Shown piece by piece: positions 42,935-53,269 of a DNA stretch of 64,000 nucleotides (within the stretch, counting starts at the first letter, position 1; each line of letters begins with the position of its first letter). A program made the translations under genes and the position numbers. The DNA lies in the NCBI RefSeq assembly GCF_000321225.1, contig NW_004451008.1, positions 599,025 to 663,024 of the forward strand, in the 5' to 3' direction. The stretch comes from Odobenus rosmarus divergens (Eukaryota; Chordata; Mammalia; Carnivora; Odobenidae). Under the pieces are notes generated by a model. It saw only the letters and a list, made by a program, of their open reading frames with translations. It searched no databases and was not told where the DNA came from.

Positions 42935-44280
42935 GACTTTACTTTTTGGAGCAGTTTTAGGGTCACGGCAAAACTGAGCAAAAAGCACAGAGCATACCCA
43001 TCTGCCTCTGTCCCCACATGGGCATAGCCTTCCGCACTATCAACATCCTTGACTAGAGTGTTACATTTGTTGTAATCTATGAACCTACGTCAACACATTA
43101 TTTTCACCCCAAGTCCACAGTTCACATTAGGGTTTACTCTTGGTGTCGCACATTCCATAGGCTTGGACGTGTGCGTAATGACATGTATCTACCATTATGG
43201 TATCACACATACATTTCACTGCCCTGAAAGTCCTCTCTCCCCTCCACCGTCCAGCAACCACTGATCTTTTTACTGTCTCCACAGTTTCGCTTTTTCTGCA
43301 ATGTCATATAGTTGAAATCATACAGTATATAGCCTTTTCACATTAGCTTTTGTTCACTTAACAATATGCATGTACAATTTCTCCATGTGTTTTCATGGCG
43401 TGATAGCTCATTTCCTTTTAGCTCTGAGTAATATTCCATTGTCTGGATGGGCCACAGTTTATCTGTCCATTCACCTGTGGAAGGACATCTTGGTTGCTTC
43501 CAAGTGTTGGAAATTATGAATAAAGCTGCTGTAAACATCCATGTACAGGTTTTTGTGTGTATGTTGTTTTTGCTTCATTTGGGTAAATACCAAGGAACGT
43601 GGCTCCTGGATTGTTTGTATGGTAAGAGTATGTTTAGTTTTGTAAGAAACCACCAAACTGTCTTCCAAAGTGACTGTACCATTTTGCATTCCCACCAGCA
43701 ACAATGAGCATTCCTGTTGCTGCACACCCTCACTGGTATTTTGGATTTTGGCATTCTAAAAGGTGTGTGGTGATATCTCATTGTTGTTTTAGTTTGCATT
43801 CCCTATTGACATATGATGCGAAGCACCTTTTTATATGCTTATTTGCCATCTGTACATCTTCTTTGTTGAGGCTCAGGTTTTTGCCCTTTTTTATTTTTAT
43901 TTACTTATTTTTATTTTTTTAATGATTTTTTAAATTCATTTTAGAGAGAGAGAGAGCACGCGTGCACACACCGGGCAGGAGGGAGAGGGGTGGGGAGAGA
44001 GGGAGAGAAGCAGACTTCCCGCTGAGCATGGAGCCCATGCAATGCAGGGCTCCATCTCACAACTCTGAGATCATGACCTGAGCCTAAATCAAGAGTCCAA
44101 CGTTCATCTGACTGCACCACCCAGGTGCCCCTGCCATTTTTAAATCAGGTTGTTTATTTTACTGTTGAGTTTTAAGAGCTCTTTGAACGTTTTGGATAAA
44201 GTCCTTTATTAGATTTATCTTTTGCAAATGTTTTCTCCCAGTCTGTGACTTGCTTTCTCATTTTCTTAAAGGAATCTGTT
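42935..44280 (-). mobile_element. Older L1 copy, antisense, interrupted by a Can-SINE
   Basis: The reversed 3' UTR starts near 42935 (CTTTTTGGAGCAGTTTTAGG). Reversed ORF2 C-terminal coding follows; on the minus strand 43338-43725 reads W-T-D-K-L-W..E-Y-Y-S-E-L-K and L-L-V-G-M-Q-N-G-T-V-T-L, with frame breaks. The copy resumes after the SINE with TTTTAAATCAGGTTGTTTATTTTAC at 44137. It is decayed and not coding. Confidence 0.85.
43890..44131 (-). mobile_element. Can-SINE, antisense, nested in L1
   Basis: A T/A-rich tail mosaic of about 60 bases, then AGAGAGAGAGAGCACG, AGCAGACTTCCCGCTGAGC, AATCAAGAGTCCAACG and CACCCAGGTGCCCC. It splits the L1 sequence TTTTTGCCC..CCATTTTTAAATCAGG. Confidence 0.9.
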
Positions 44281-44449
44281 TTTATTTGTTTTCACTTACA
44301 AAGAAAGAAATTAAGCTTTGCTAATATTTAGTATATTAATTATTGATATAAACACATATAATAAATAATCATATATATGTCAGGGCTACATATTCTAACA
44401 TTCTATTACTAATAGGGTGCATGATTAAAAAAATTTAGAAACCCCTAAT

Positions 44450-44890
44450 GCATGGAATAAAGTCTAGATTCCTTACCTGAGCATGCAAGTCCTTACGAAA
44501 TCGGCTCGCTCACCTTCTATATCCTATTTCCTGTATATCCCATGTTCTAGCCAAATTCAGCTACTAGATCTCATCTGAACGGGCCCTGGGATTTCTTATT
44601 CCTGTACCATCCCATACGGCTCCCTGTCCTCTCCCCAACGCCCCCAACCATATGTGTAAGTGCTATTCCAAGACCCATCTCTAATACCCTCTTCTTCAAA
44701 AAGCCTTCCCTAAGCCCCAGCTTAAAAGCCCCACCCTTTTCTGGACCGATTTTATGGCACAGAGCCCTTTCTGTTCTATTTTGTGGCTATTTGTTTGCAT
44801 GTCTCAGATTGTCTGGTTCATTTTCATTCACCCTCTTATTCTTCAGCCTGCATAGAACGGTGCCTTGTCCTTAGAAAGGCTTCAATAAAA
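44450..44890 (+). repeat. L2 LINE 3' region, sense
   Basis: AAGTCTAGATTCCTTACCTGAG, CAAGTCCTTACGAAATCGGC, TCTTCAAAAAGCCTTCCCTAAG and a GAACGGTGCCTTGTCC..AATAAA end match the L2 3' region in sense. Confidence 0.65.
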
Positions 44891-45283
44891 ATCTTTGTTA
44901 AGATGACACATGGTAAATGACACCACTTCCCTCCCACATCTTGGCCCTCAACAGACTGAGATTCTTAGTTTCCAAATAAAAAAATGTTCCCTGATGAAAA
45001 GTCGCTCCACTTCCCTCCAGTACATCTCCAGAGTTGCCCGTTCTTACCTCCTCTCTTGCTCGAAACAACCCCTCTCTCAAGCTACTCTCTCAACCCCACC
45101 ACCACCTCCCCCACCCCATCCGTGATTACTGTGTCCTTCCTGGAGTCTTTTTTCTCCGGAATCAGCCTCACCCTTTCCCCTGACCATAAATCCTTTCAGA
45201 TAATCCCCAACCTAAAAACCCACTCCCCTCTCTCAAGCCACTCCCCTATCCCTCCCCTTCCCTTTACCACCAAACCTCTTTTT

Positions 45284-45485
45284 TTTTTTAAAAAAAGATT
45301 TTATTTATTTATTTGACAGAGAGTTAGAGAGAGAGCACAAGTAGGCAGAGCGGCAGGCAGAGGGGGAGGGAGAAGCAGGCTCTCCACTGAGCAGGGACCC
45401 TGACACGGGGCTGGAGCCCAGGACCCCGGGATCATGACCTGAGCCAAAGGCAGCCACTTAACCGACTGAGCCACCCAGGCGCCCC
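45284..45485 (-). mobile_element. Can-SINE, antisense, perfect 19-bp TSD
   Basis: TTTAAAAAAAGATTTTATTTATTTATTTGACAG to CACCCAGGCGCCCC. It is flanked by identical 19-base copies of TACCACCAAACCTCTTTTT (45265-45283, 45486-45504), a recent insertion. Confidence 0.96.
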
Positions 45486-45519
45486 TACCACCAAACCTCT
45501 TTTTAAAAAATGCTTACTT

Positions 45520-46125
45520 AAATTTTTTTTAACTGTTACATGTTCACTAAAGAAAATTCGGGACATACTGAAAACTGAACGAATAAAAATAGGGATCTTC
45601 TATATATAGTCCTGTATCTCGGATACAGGCACTAGTAACATTTTTCTGTATTGTGTTCATGCGGCCCCCCTGCCTCCGCCATAGAGATGTTTTATAAACA
45701 CCATATAATTACCCTGTAGTTTCAGTGGTCTATCCAGCTTTGTAATTTAACATTATAGCATAAACATCTTTCTATGTTATAGGACTCACAAACGTCATTT
45801 GTGATAACTAGTCAGGATTTCAGCAAACGAACATACCATAGTTTACTTAAACTCTTCTCTCTTGGCGGAGATTTAGCTGGTTCCCACCTTTTCGCAGTTA
45901 TAAGTGGCCTGACGATAAATATTATTAAGCATAAGATTTTCCAGTATTTATGAATACCTTCTAAGGGTAGAGTCTTAGAAATAGAATACTCCAAAATACG
46001 AATATTTAAAGGTTATTGGCATTTACTGTCAAATTGCTTTCCAAACAGAGTTTACCAAATTGCACTGCCAAGACACCAGAGTGCCTGCTGATGGACCTTC
46101 TGCCATCAGTTGCCATGATCTCCCA
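45520..46125 (-). repeat. Ancient L1-type fragment, antisense
   Basis: AACTGTTACATGTTCACTAAAG, CATAAACATCTTTCTATGTTAT, AAAGGTTATTGGCATTTACTGTCAAATTGC and AAATTGCACTGCCAAGAC fit a highly diverged reversed LINE. Subfamily uncertain. Confidence 0.5.
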
Positions 46126-46199
46126 CAAAGTGCTAACTTATATCTGCCTTGGTAAATAAAAGATAATTGATCACATTTCTATCACATCTCAATCCACTA

Positions 46200-47450
46200 T
46201 ACTTTGGCTGAGGTTCACACCAACATAATGAAATTACTCTGGACAGAGTTCGTCAGTAACCTCCTTATCTGCCAAAACCACGGATGCATTGTTTTGTTTC
46301 TCCTTCTTACATGATTTCTTCTCTCCGTGAGGCTGTGATATCCCTCCCATTTGGTATGCCTGGTATACCTCCCATGCAGAGTTTGTTCTCTGTCTCCATC
46401 TCCTCCAGCCATCTCCAAAGCATCCCAGGGAGTTTCTCCTCCACTCTCCTCACTTTGAATGCTCCTCCTAACAAATTAATCCACAAAGTCAACCGACAGA
46501 GTGGTCTTCTTCCATAGTTTCCCCCTTCTGCTCTCTTTCTAATCCTCCCTCTCAAATGGGTCCATACCCTCAGCAAACCTACTCTTTTCCATTTCTGAAA
46601 AGGTCCTTCCTCAATCCTGTATTCCTCTTGCTCATGTATTACTTTTTTCTATTTACAGCCAAGACTTTAAAGATAGTGGTCCTGTCTCAACTTCTTGAAG
46701 TCCCATCTTTTTTTTCCCTGCAATTTGGCTTCCACCCCCACCACCCCACTGAAACTTCTATCAACAATGGTCACCAGGGGCCTCCTGGGTACTGAATCCA
46801 GTGGACCCATATTTAGCCCTTTTTTTGGTTCAAGCTCTTAATGGCATCTGACCCTCTGACCACCCCCCTTTCTTTTCTGAATTCAATCTTCCCTCATCCA
46901 GAGAATCTGGCTTTCTCCTCTACAGCCTCTCAATCTCAGACTCTATTTATTTTTATAGCTCACCTTCCTCTGCTTATCCCTTAAATATTAGTTTTACCAG
47001 AGTTCCACCTTGATTCTTCTTACCTTACCTGCCTTCCCAGAGGGAGCTCACCCACTCCCATGGTGTTAGCCTTCGTGTGGTACTGATGATGGTCCAGTTC
47101 ATCCCCCACAAGCTGCGGTTCCATGTATCCAACACCTCTTACAAATCTCCACTTAGAGATTTGTCAAGCCTCTCCGATTTAACAGTCTTAAACGTGGGTC
47201 TCCAGCTCTCCCTACCCCCACCCCCATCCAAAATCCCTCCACCCAGTCACCTCACCCGAAACCTCTGGGCACATGCCTGACCCCTCTCTCCTCCTCACTG
47301 CCATATTTGATAGGTCACCAAGTCTTGACTTCCTACACCTTTAATAGATTTCAGATCCATCCCTTCCTCTCTGTATGTATGCATGGTCACTTCTGTCTCT
47401 GCAGCAGAATCACCTCCAATAGGTCCTCTTTGTTCATGATTGTATCTGTC
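46200..47450 (+). repeat. L2/CR1-clade LINE ORF2 relic, sense
   Basis: The order CAACAATGGTCACCAGGGGCCTCC, TGAATCCAGTGGACCC, GGGAGCTCACCCACTCCCATGG, TACTGATGATGG, GTATCCAACACC, ATCTCCACTTAGAGATTTGTC, TTAACAGTCTTAAACGTG, CCCTCTCTCCTCCTCACTGCC and GTCACCAAGTCTTGAC follows a reverse-transcriptase region of an L2/CR1-type element. It is heavily decayed; family assignment is from memory. Confidence 0.5.
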
Positions 47451-47830
47451 AGGGTTCAACCAGAGGAACGGAATCAGTGGGAGGTATTGCAGGGAACGGG
47501 CTTATGCAATTATGTCCCCCCCCTTCTTGAGGGGACTGAATAAATAGTCCCTGTAAGACTGTGCTCATATCTGCTACTGGAGCCTGAAGTCCATGGGGCA
47601 GGTGTTCAAGAACAGAAGATCAATTGTGAAGTGGGGAGGGAGGTGGATGAGAAGCAGGCTAGAGCCCACAGACATGAGCTGGAACCCCATTAGGATGGAT
47701 GAACATGCAAGTCCATTCTTCTGCCTCTGACCTTGGTGACATGGGTATCCTGAAGAAGCTGGGGCCTTTCATCACTGCTACCTTGAATGATCTTGATGAG
47801 AACCAAGTCTTTAAAACCCTTTCACATCAG
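47451..47830. repeat. Interspersed repeat-like segment, class uncertain
   Basis: ATCTGTCAGGGTTCAACCAGAGGAACGG resembles the opening of a common mammalian interspersed repeat (TCAGGGTTCTCCAGAGAAAC type). The remainder is too diverged to classify. Confidence 0.35.
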
Positions 47831-47834
47831 GAAA

Positions 47835-48265
47835 TGCCTTCATCCAGTAATTCCATTTCTAGGCATTTGTACTAAGAAAATAATTAAGGGTGCGAACAAA
47901 GGCTTACCCACAAAAATGTTCATTGTAGCATGTTCCTAACAGCAGAAAATTGGAAGCACTCTGCATATCCATCAAAGAGAATTGGTTTGGATAACTGAAT
48001 CCACTGTCAATGGACTACTGTGTAGTAATTAAAAATGAAGTTGTGCAAGCGGGTTCATTTATATGTTAAGATGTTCCTGATCTATTATTGGACTTTAAAA
48101 GCAAGTTACAATATAGTAACTCACTATGATGTTATCTGTATGTAACACGTATATTATATGTGCATAGAAGAAAGTCTAGAAAGGTATCCATCAACTATTA
48201 ACATGCAATGGAATATTGTCATCTTTTTCACTTTCTGTCTTCTTGATTTTTCTGTAATGCACATG
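47835..48265 (+). repeat. Ancient L1 fragment, sense
   Basis: TCATCCAGTAATTCCATTTCTAGG, AAATGTTCATTGTAGCATG, CAGAAAATTGGAAGCACTC, GACTACTGTGTAGTAATTAAAAATG and ATCTGTATGTAACACG show the sense pattern of an old L1 3' half. Confidence 0.65.
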
Positions 48266-48439
48266 AATTGCTTTGATCATATCCTTTTCATGAGAAGAAA
48301 AGTTTAAATAACTTGTAGTGAGTTCTCTAAGCCCTTCACCCAACACCATTAATAGGCATAAATACTTTTTAACCAAAAAGAAGTAGAAGGAGAAGGAGGA
48401 GGCAGAGGAGGAAACGATTACCAACTATTAAGACTTAAA

Positions 48440-48625
48440 ATTGACAGAGCATGCATCACACACATGATCTCATTGAGTCCTGGAAAATATACATGTCCCC
48501 ATTTTTATTGAAGAGCGAACTGAGTATTGGAGAAAATAAATTGTACCGGTGCCCAAAGTCACACAGTTAGTGACAGGTTCCATTCAACAGGCCTACCCAG
48601 CTAGAAGTCCTGGGCCTTTCTACTA
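48440..48625 (-). repeat. MIR SINE, antisense
   Basis: ATGATCTCATTGAGTCCTGG, CCCCATTTTTATTGAAGAGCGAAC and CCCAAAGTCACACAGTTAGTGAC match a reversed MIR. Confidence 0.65.
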
Positions 48626-49176
48626 CCCAGCACAGCAGAGGCCTCACTTGGAAGCACCCACCCATGGGGCCAATGCCTGCACTGAGAAGGGTGAAAACAA
48701 GTTAGTTCCTGAGGTCATTGTCCTCTGATGTAAGCCCATCAGAAGCCAGGGACCCTTGCATTAATAGAAGTTTGACCAAAGCCAAGGGGGTTTATATTGG
48801 TTTTTCCCTGTAGTTAATGGATTATTGGTCTATCTATCTGAGTGTTTGCCCAACCAGACCCATGACGAAGGAGAACAACAAACACCACCCACTCACTGAG
48901 GAAAGCACTGCCGTGGAGGGTTTGGGTTCAATCCCTGGCTGGATGCATGGTCTTGGGCATGTCATCGAATTTCTGAGGATTGTGATAGATCCTTTCAAGA
49001 AAGTGGAGGGTGGCCTGTTCAATCTCTAAGGATACTTCAATAGTGTGATAAAAAGTATATCACACAACATGTAGGAGGGGCATCTTTTTACAGGTAGGAG
49101 GACAGGAACATTTCCAGTGTCTCAAAGTCCCCAGTTTCACCAAACCTCAGAGAGGGATTTTCCTATTCTTATTTTC

Positions 49177-49396
49177 TTTGTTTTTTGGGGGTTTATTTAT
49201 TTATTAGGGAGAGTGAGCGAGTATGTGCACAAGTGGGGGAGGGGCTTGGGAGAGGGAGAGAGGGAGAGAGAGAGATAAGCAGACTCCCCTCCGAGTGCAG
49301 AGCCTGATGAGGGGCTCCATCTCATGGCCTTGAGGTCATGACCTGAGCCGAAACCAAAAGTGGGACACGTAACAGACGGAGCCACCCAGGCACCCC
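49177..49396 (-). mobile_element. Can-SINE, antisense, older subfamily
   Basis: GGGGGTTTATTTATTTATTAGG, AGCAGACTCCCCTCCGAGTGC, GAAACCAAAAGTGGGAC and CACCCAGGCACCCC. TSD TCCTATTCtTATTTTC (49161-49176) versus TCCTATTCaTATTTTC (from 49397). Confidence 0.94.
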
Positions 49397-49498
49397 TCCT
49401 ATTCATATTTTCAAGATGAGAAAACCAGTTCTTTAAAAAGTTACAGGGACAATTGCTTAAGCTTTTGAGCATCTTCCTGCATAGAACTTCATACTCTT

Positions 49499-49701
49499 GG
49501 GGCTCCTGGGTGGCTCAGTCGGTTAAGCGTCTGCCTTCGGCGGCTCAGGTCATGATCCCGGGGCCCTGGGATGGAGCCCCACATTGGGCTCTCTGCTTAG
49601 CAGGGAGTCTGCTTCTCCCTCTCCCTCCACCTGCCACTCCCCCTGCTTGTGCTCTCTCTCTGTCTGTCAAATAAATAAATAAATAAAATCTTAAAAAAAA
49701 A
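49499..49701 (+). mobile_element. Can-SINE, sense, with a 3-base duplication in the tRNA-like part
   Basis: GGGGCTCCTGGGTGGCTCAGTCGG, then CTTCGGCGGCTCAGG with an extra CGG relative to the other copies, the CT-rich stretch, and AATAAATAAATAAATAAAATC plus poly-A. The flanks AaCTTCATaCTCTT and ACCTTCACATTCTT are a diverged duplication. Confidence 0.93.
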
Positions 49702-49981
49702 CCTTCACATTCTTTCTCCCCCCCTTCCTTCTTCTTTTTAAGAATCTGTGATTATGATAACTTCCAAGTTTTCTAGAAAATTAGTGAAGGACAAGTTAAC
49801 ACTTTTGCCAACAGAGTAGCAAAGGGCTGACACATCTTTTTCCTCTGATGGTCCCATGGAAGTCTCTGCCCAGCTCAGCGGCACATCCCCTTTGGCCTGG
49901 CTCAGGGCATGCAAGACCAAATCTTTAAAGAGACATTCCTCAAAGCTGATTTATTATTTATTTCCCAGAAATAAACTCTGA

Positions 49982-50506
49982 GTGCTGCAGACTATCGTCT
50001 CCACCCAGAAATCTCTAACAGCCTCATTTTCTCTGGATGCTTTGAGGACCTGGATCCTGAGAGCTTACATCCAGTCCTGCCAATGGTACTGCTCAGAATC
50101 TCCCATGACTTCTCAACTGCGTTTTGAAAGTGAAGGATCTGTAATGAAGTTTTTGAACACTGAAAAGCGGCAAGGTAATGCTCATAATTTAGAAAGAAAG
50201 AAAATGACTTCAGAAATTTTGTTCTCTGTTCATGTCCTAATGACTTCAGAAGTTTTGTTCTCCGTTCACGTCCTAACTGGAAGATACGGATGCAGTGGGA
50301 AAGGGGCAGGAAACGTAAAAAGGTCACCCACTCCCTGCAGATGCAGGGAGTTTTCAGTCTTCCCTCCTTCTTGGCTACCCCACCCTTGTATTCTCATCCC
50401 TCTTCCTGCTGTGTTCTGCACTCTCCCACCCACCCTTAACCCTTACAGCATCAACAGGAACTGCTCGGTTCGGCAGGTTCATGGTCATTACCAGCAACAG
50501 GCATAA
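49982..50506 (+). other. Open frame of 174 codons in non-repetitive sequence, no recognised product
   Basis: An uninterrupted frame from an ATG at 49982. The translation has no signal peptide, domain or family that I recognise and shows no splice context. It contains a 36-base tandem duplication (M-T-S-E-I/V-L-F-S-V-H-V-L twice). Most likely a chance frame, listed only because it is long and outside recognised repeats. Confidence 0.12.
50204..50275 (+). repeat. 36-bp tandem duplication
   Basis: Two adjacent 36-base units (50204-50239 and 50240-50275) starting ATGACTTCAGAA and ending GTCCTA. They differ at three positions: A/G in GAAaTTTTG versus GAAgTTTTG, T/C in TCTG versus TCCG, and T/C in CATG versus CACG. 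Confidence 0.9.
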
Positions 50507-50609
50507 TTGAGGTGCTACAACCTGGAGGACATAACCCTCCTCCTGCCTCCAATGCAGTGCAGACAGGGTTTGCTGTCTTCTCTCCTCTGTGCTCCCACAG
50601 CATCGTGTT

Positions 50610-50610
50610 A

Positions 50611-50642
<32 letters not shown>

Positions 50643-50702
50643 ATGTGACAGAGAGAGAGAGAGATGGAGACAGAGAGAGACAGAGTGAGAGAGGGAGAGA
50701 GT
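50610..50702 (+). repeat. (GT)n followed by (GA)n microsatellite
   Basis: About 14 GT units from 50610, a GCGTGTATGTGACA interruption, then GA-rich repeats with GGAGACAGAGAG interruptions to 50702. Confidence 0.95.
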
Positions 50703-50886
50703 CTTCATTAGGTGGGGATTCTGTATTTGCAGGTTTCCCTACTCGCTAAATCTCATTTGTAACCCCAAATTCATACCCCTACTCTTTTCACAGTCATTCC
50801 TAGACATGCGCACAGTGGTGAACAAGTCAGGTCTCCCGGGGCAGCCTGAGCTCCTGGCTGAAGTCAAACAAAGTGAACCGCTTCTT

Positions 50887-51076
50887 GGGGCGCCTGGGTG
50901 GCTCAGTCGTTAAGCGTCTGCCTTCGGCTCAGGTCATGATCCCAGGGTCCTGGGATCGAGCCCCGCATCGGGCTCCCTGCTCCGCGGAGCCTGCTTCTCC
51001 CTCTGACCTCCCCTCTCATGCTGTTTCTCTCTCTCTCTCTCTCAAATAAATAAATAAAATCTTAAAAAAAAAAAAA
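50887..51076 (+). mobile_element. Can-SINE, sense, very young (perfect TSD, consensus-like)
   Basis: GGGGCGCCTGGGTGGCTCAG, an intact ATCGAGCCCCGCATCGGGC B-box side, AAATAAATAAATAAAATC and a pure poly-A of about 15. Perfect 16-base duplication AAGTGAACCGCTTCTT at 50871-50886 and 51077-51092. It is a good reference copy for the local subfamily. Confidence 0.97.
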
Positions 51077-51417
51077 AAGTGAACCGCTTCTTGTTTCAGC
51101 TCTCATGCTGTACACAAGTGTACTTTTCACTGTCTATTTAGTGCCACGTGTTTCACAGTTTTGTGCTTTTTGTTGATTTTGCTGCTTGACATGGCCCCTG
51201 AGCATCGTGCCAAAGTGCTGTGTAGTGTTTCTAAGAACAAGAAGGCTGAAAATGCGTGTGTTAGGGAAAGGCCATTCAGGCATGAGTTAGTGTCGGTGAG
51301 TATAGTGTTAAAGAACTAACAGTGTGTATTAAATAAGATGTCTTTAAACAGAAACACATAAAACGAGGTTATGTATTATTGATCAGTTGATGAAAATGTT
51401 GTGATCAGAGGCTTATT

Positions 51418-51440
51418 GGTCACACACACACACACAGGAC
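51418..51440 (+). repeat. Short (CA)n run
   Basis: About eight CA units (CACACACACACACACA) near 51421. Confidence 0.85.
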
Positions 51441-51469
51441 AATGTATTATATTTTCTCTTTACAAACAC

Positions 51470-51605
51470 CTCCTCTCCTCCAGGCTCTGTGAGCTTTATG
51501 AGTTGGGACTCTGTCTTATTCACATTTCAACCTCCCCGGCTACTTAGTACCCGGTACATGTAGGTCCTCGGGAGGAGTTTGATGAATGAAGCACGGATGA
51601 CCATC
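51470..51605 (+). repeat. L2-type 3' end, sense
   Basis: GCTCTGTGAGCTTTATGAG, ACTCTGTCTTATTCAC and TTAGTACCCGGTACATG..TTGATGAATGAA resemble the L2 terminal region. Confidence 0.5.
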
Positions 51606-51888
51606 TTCTAAGTTGTTGGAAACACACTGGAAAATCTCCAGTTCATCTGACACTTCCCACAGGTCTGAATCCTCATGTGGGTTGTTCCTCAGTTTTCTCA
51701 AGGTGATTAGTGTGGGAGGAGTCAAGATAAAGTCATCTGTAATAACACCGACTGAATAAAACCAACACCAGCTTTATCACTTTAATTTTATTCCCCATGC
51801 ACTGCCATAACACATATTAATTATAATATGAGAAAGCCTTGCTTCTTTTGGGTTTACTGGCCCTGGGAGAGTAAATACTTCCCATATA

Positions 51889-51948
51889 GGTGGATGGATA
51901 GATAGATAGATAGATCAATAGATAGATAGATCGATAGAGATATGATGG
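51889..51948 (+). repeat. GATA tetranucleotide repeat, interrupted
   Basis: TGGATGGATAGATAGATAGATAGATC followed by AATAGATAGATAGATCGATAGAG. A likely polymorphic microsatellite. Confidence 0.92.
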
Positions 51949-51949
51949 G

Positions 51950-52815
51950 ATGGCATCTTGTAAAGGATGGGTCCATCTTACAAAAGAATGAGTCTTTTTC
52001 TTTAGAAAATTACGGAAATGTGTAGAACTCTGACACCCAGTCTATAAAATCCTGACAGAGGTAGTACAAGAATTCTGTCCTTGACTCTTGCCCTAAACTC
52101 AGCCCTGGTGGCCTTATCAATCCTTGGGCCTCCCACTATCACCTCCAAGGGGTTATCTTACAGCCCTCCCACTTGGTTGGCAAACACTGAGCAGCTGCTG
52201 TCTGGTAAACATCACCTGGATATCCTGCTGCAACATTTAACCCTCTACTTTGTCCAAAATTCAGCTCCTTGTGGCTTTCCTACCTTTCCCTCAAAGCTGT
52301 TCTCCCCTCTGGTAGGTCTTTTCCATGGTACTCCTTCCCCACGTTCTCCCCAGATCACAACTCTGCAGCTGCGCAGCCATTTCTGGCCCTTCTGCTCCCC
52401 TGTCCCCCATCAGCTGCCTGCCAAGGCCCCTCACAGAGCCCGCATGTGGAATGAATGAACAAACTCATGAGATCAGTGACTCGGTCCTGGATTCAAACTG
52501 TTGAAACCTTTCCTCCTTGACGGTATCAGGATCTAAAGAGTGTGAGGCAGAGGTGATCGGATGTAATCGTAAGGAGGGAGGCTCAGCACAAGCAGCATCT
52601 GGCTTTTTGACCCCGGGCTCCAGAGGTGGTGTGGGATCCCCTGGGTGGTGAGTCCCATTGTAGAAAAATGGATGCGTGCACACATGCGGTGCTGGTGGGA
52701 GTGGGGATTGGGCACTTTGGGAATCTATGCGTAATGCTGTTGGAAATGTTGTTTTGAGGTATAAGCAAGGGATAAGACCTTATCTTCCCATTGGGAGAGC
52801 ACCTGGGTTTCCTGT
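51950..52815. other. Intergenic, nothing clearly recognised
   Basis: A pyrimidine-rich stretch at 52080-52450 gives a 125-codon chance frame and could be a decayed L2 piece. No exon signals. Confidence 0.4.
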
Positions 52816-52819
52816 TATT

Positions 52820-53180
52820 TGGTGCTCAATCAGCTAGGGTTGCTGGAACAAATCTCACAGACTGAGTGGCTTAAACAGCAGGGATTTATTTCTCACAGTT
52901 CTGCGCGCTAGACGTCCAAGATCAGGTTGCCAGCGTGGTTAGATTCTTGATGAGGGCTCTCCCTGGCTTGTCACCTCATTGTTGCATCCTCCCGTAATGC
53001 TGGTCTCTTAATCCTTTGAGCAGGGCACTAATCCCATCTTGAGGGCTCCACCCCACGATGTCATCCAAACCCAATCATCTCCACGGTTCCCTCCTCCGGA
53101 CACCATCACATAGGGGATACCATTTCAGTGTATGTATTTTGAAGGGACACACACCATCCGTCCTTAGCATTTGGGCATTC
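52820..53180 (-). repeat. Interspersed repeat of MaLR/MER type, subfamily unassigned
   Basis: CTAGGGTTGCTGGAACAAATC, GTGGCTTAAACAGCAGGGATTTATTTC, TCACAGTTCTG..GCTAGACGTCCAAGATCAGG and ATTTTGAAGGGACACACACC follow a common old mammalian repeat. No coding content. Confidence 0.55.
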
Positions 53181-53269
53181 ATGGTAAACAATGACATTGA
53201 TAATTTCCTGCTTCCTAATCATTACTTGGTATTTATATAACTAGCAAATTTTTATTTTTATAGTATTTC

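Noticed and set aside
43471..43799. Minus-strand frames with L1 ORF2-like words (L-L-V-G-M-Q-N-G-T-V-T-L)
   Set aside because: They are broken remnants of an old L1 copy with frame shifts, covered by the mobile-element entry.
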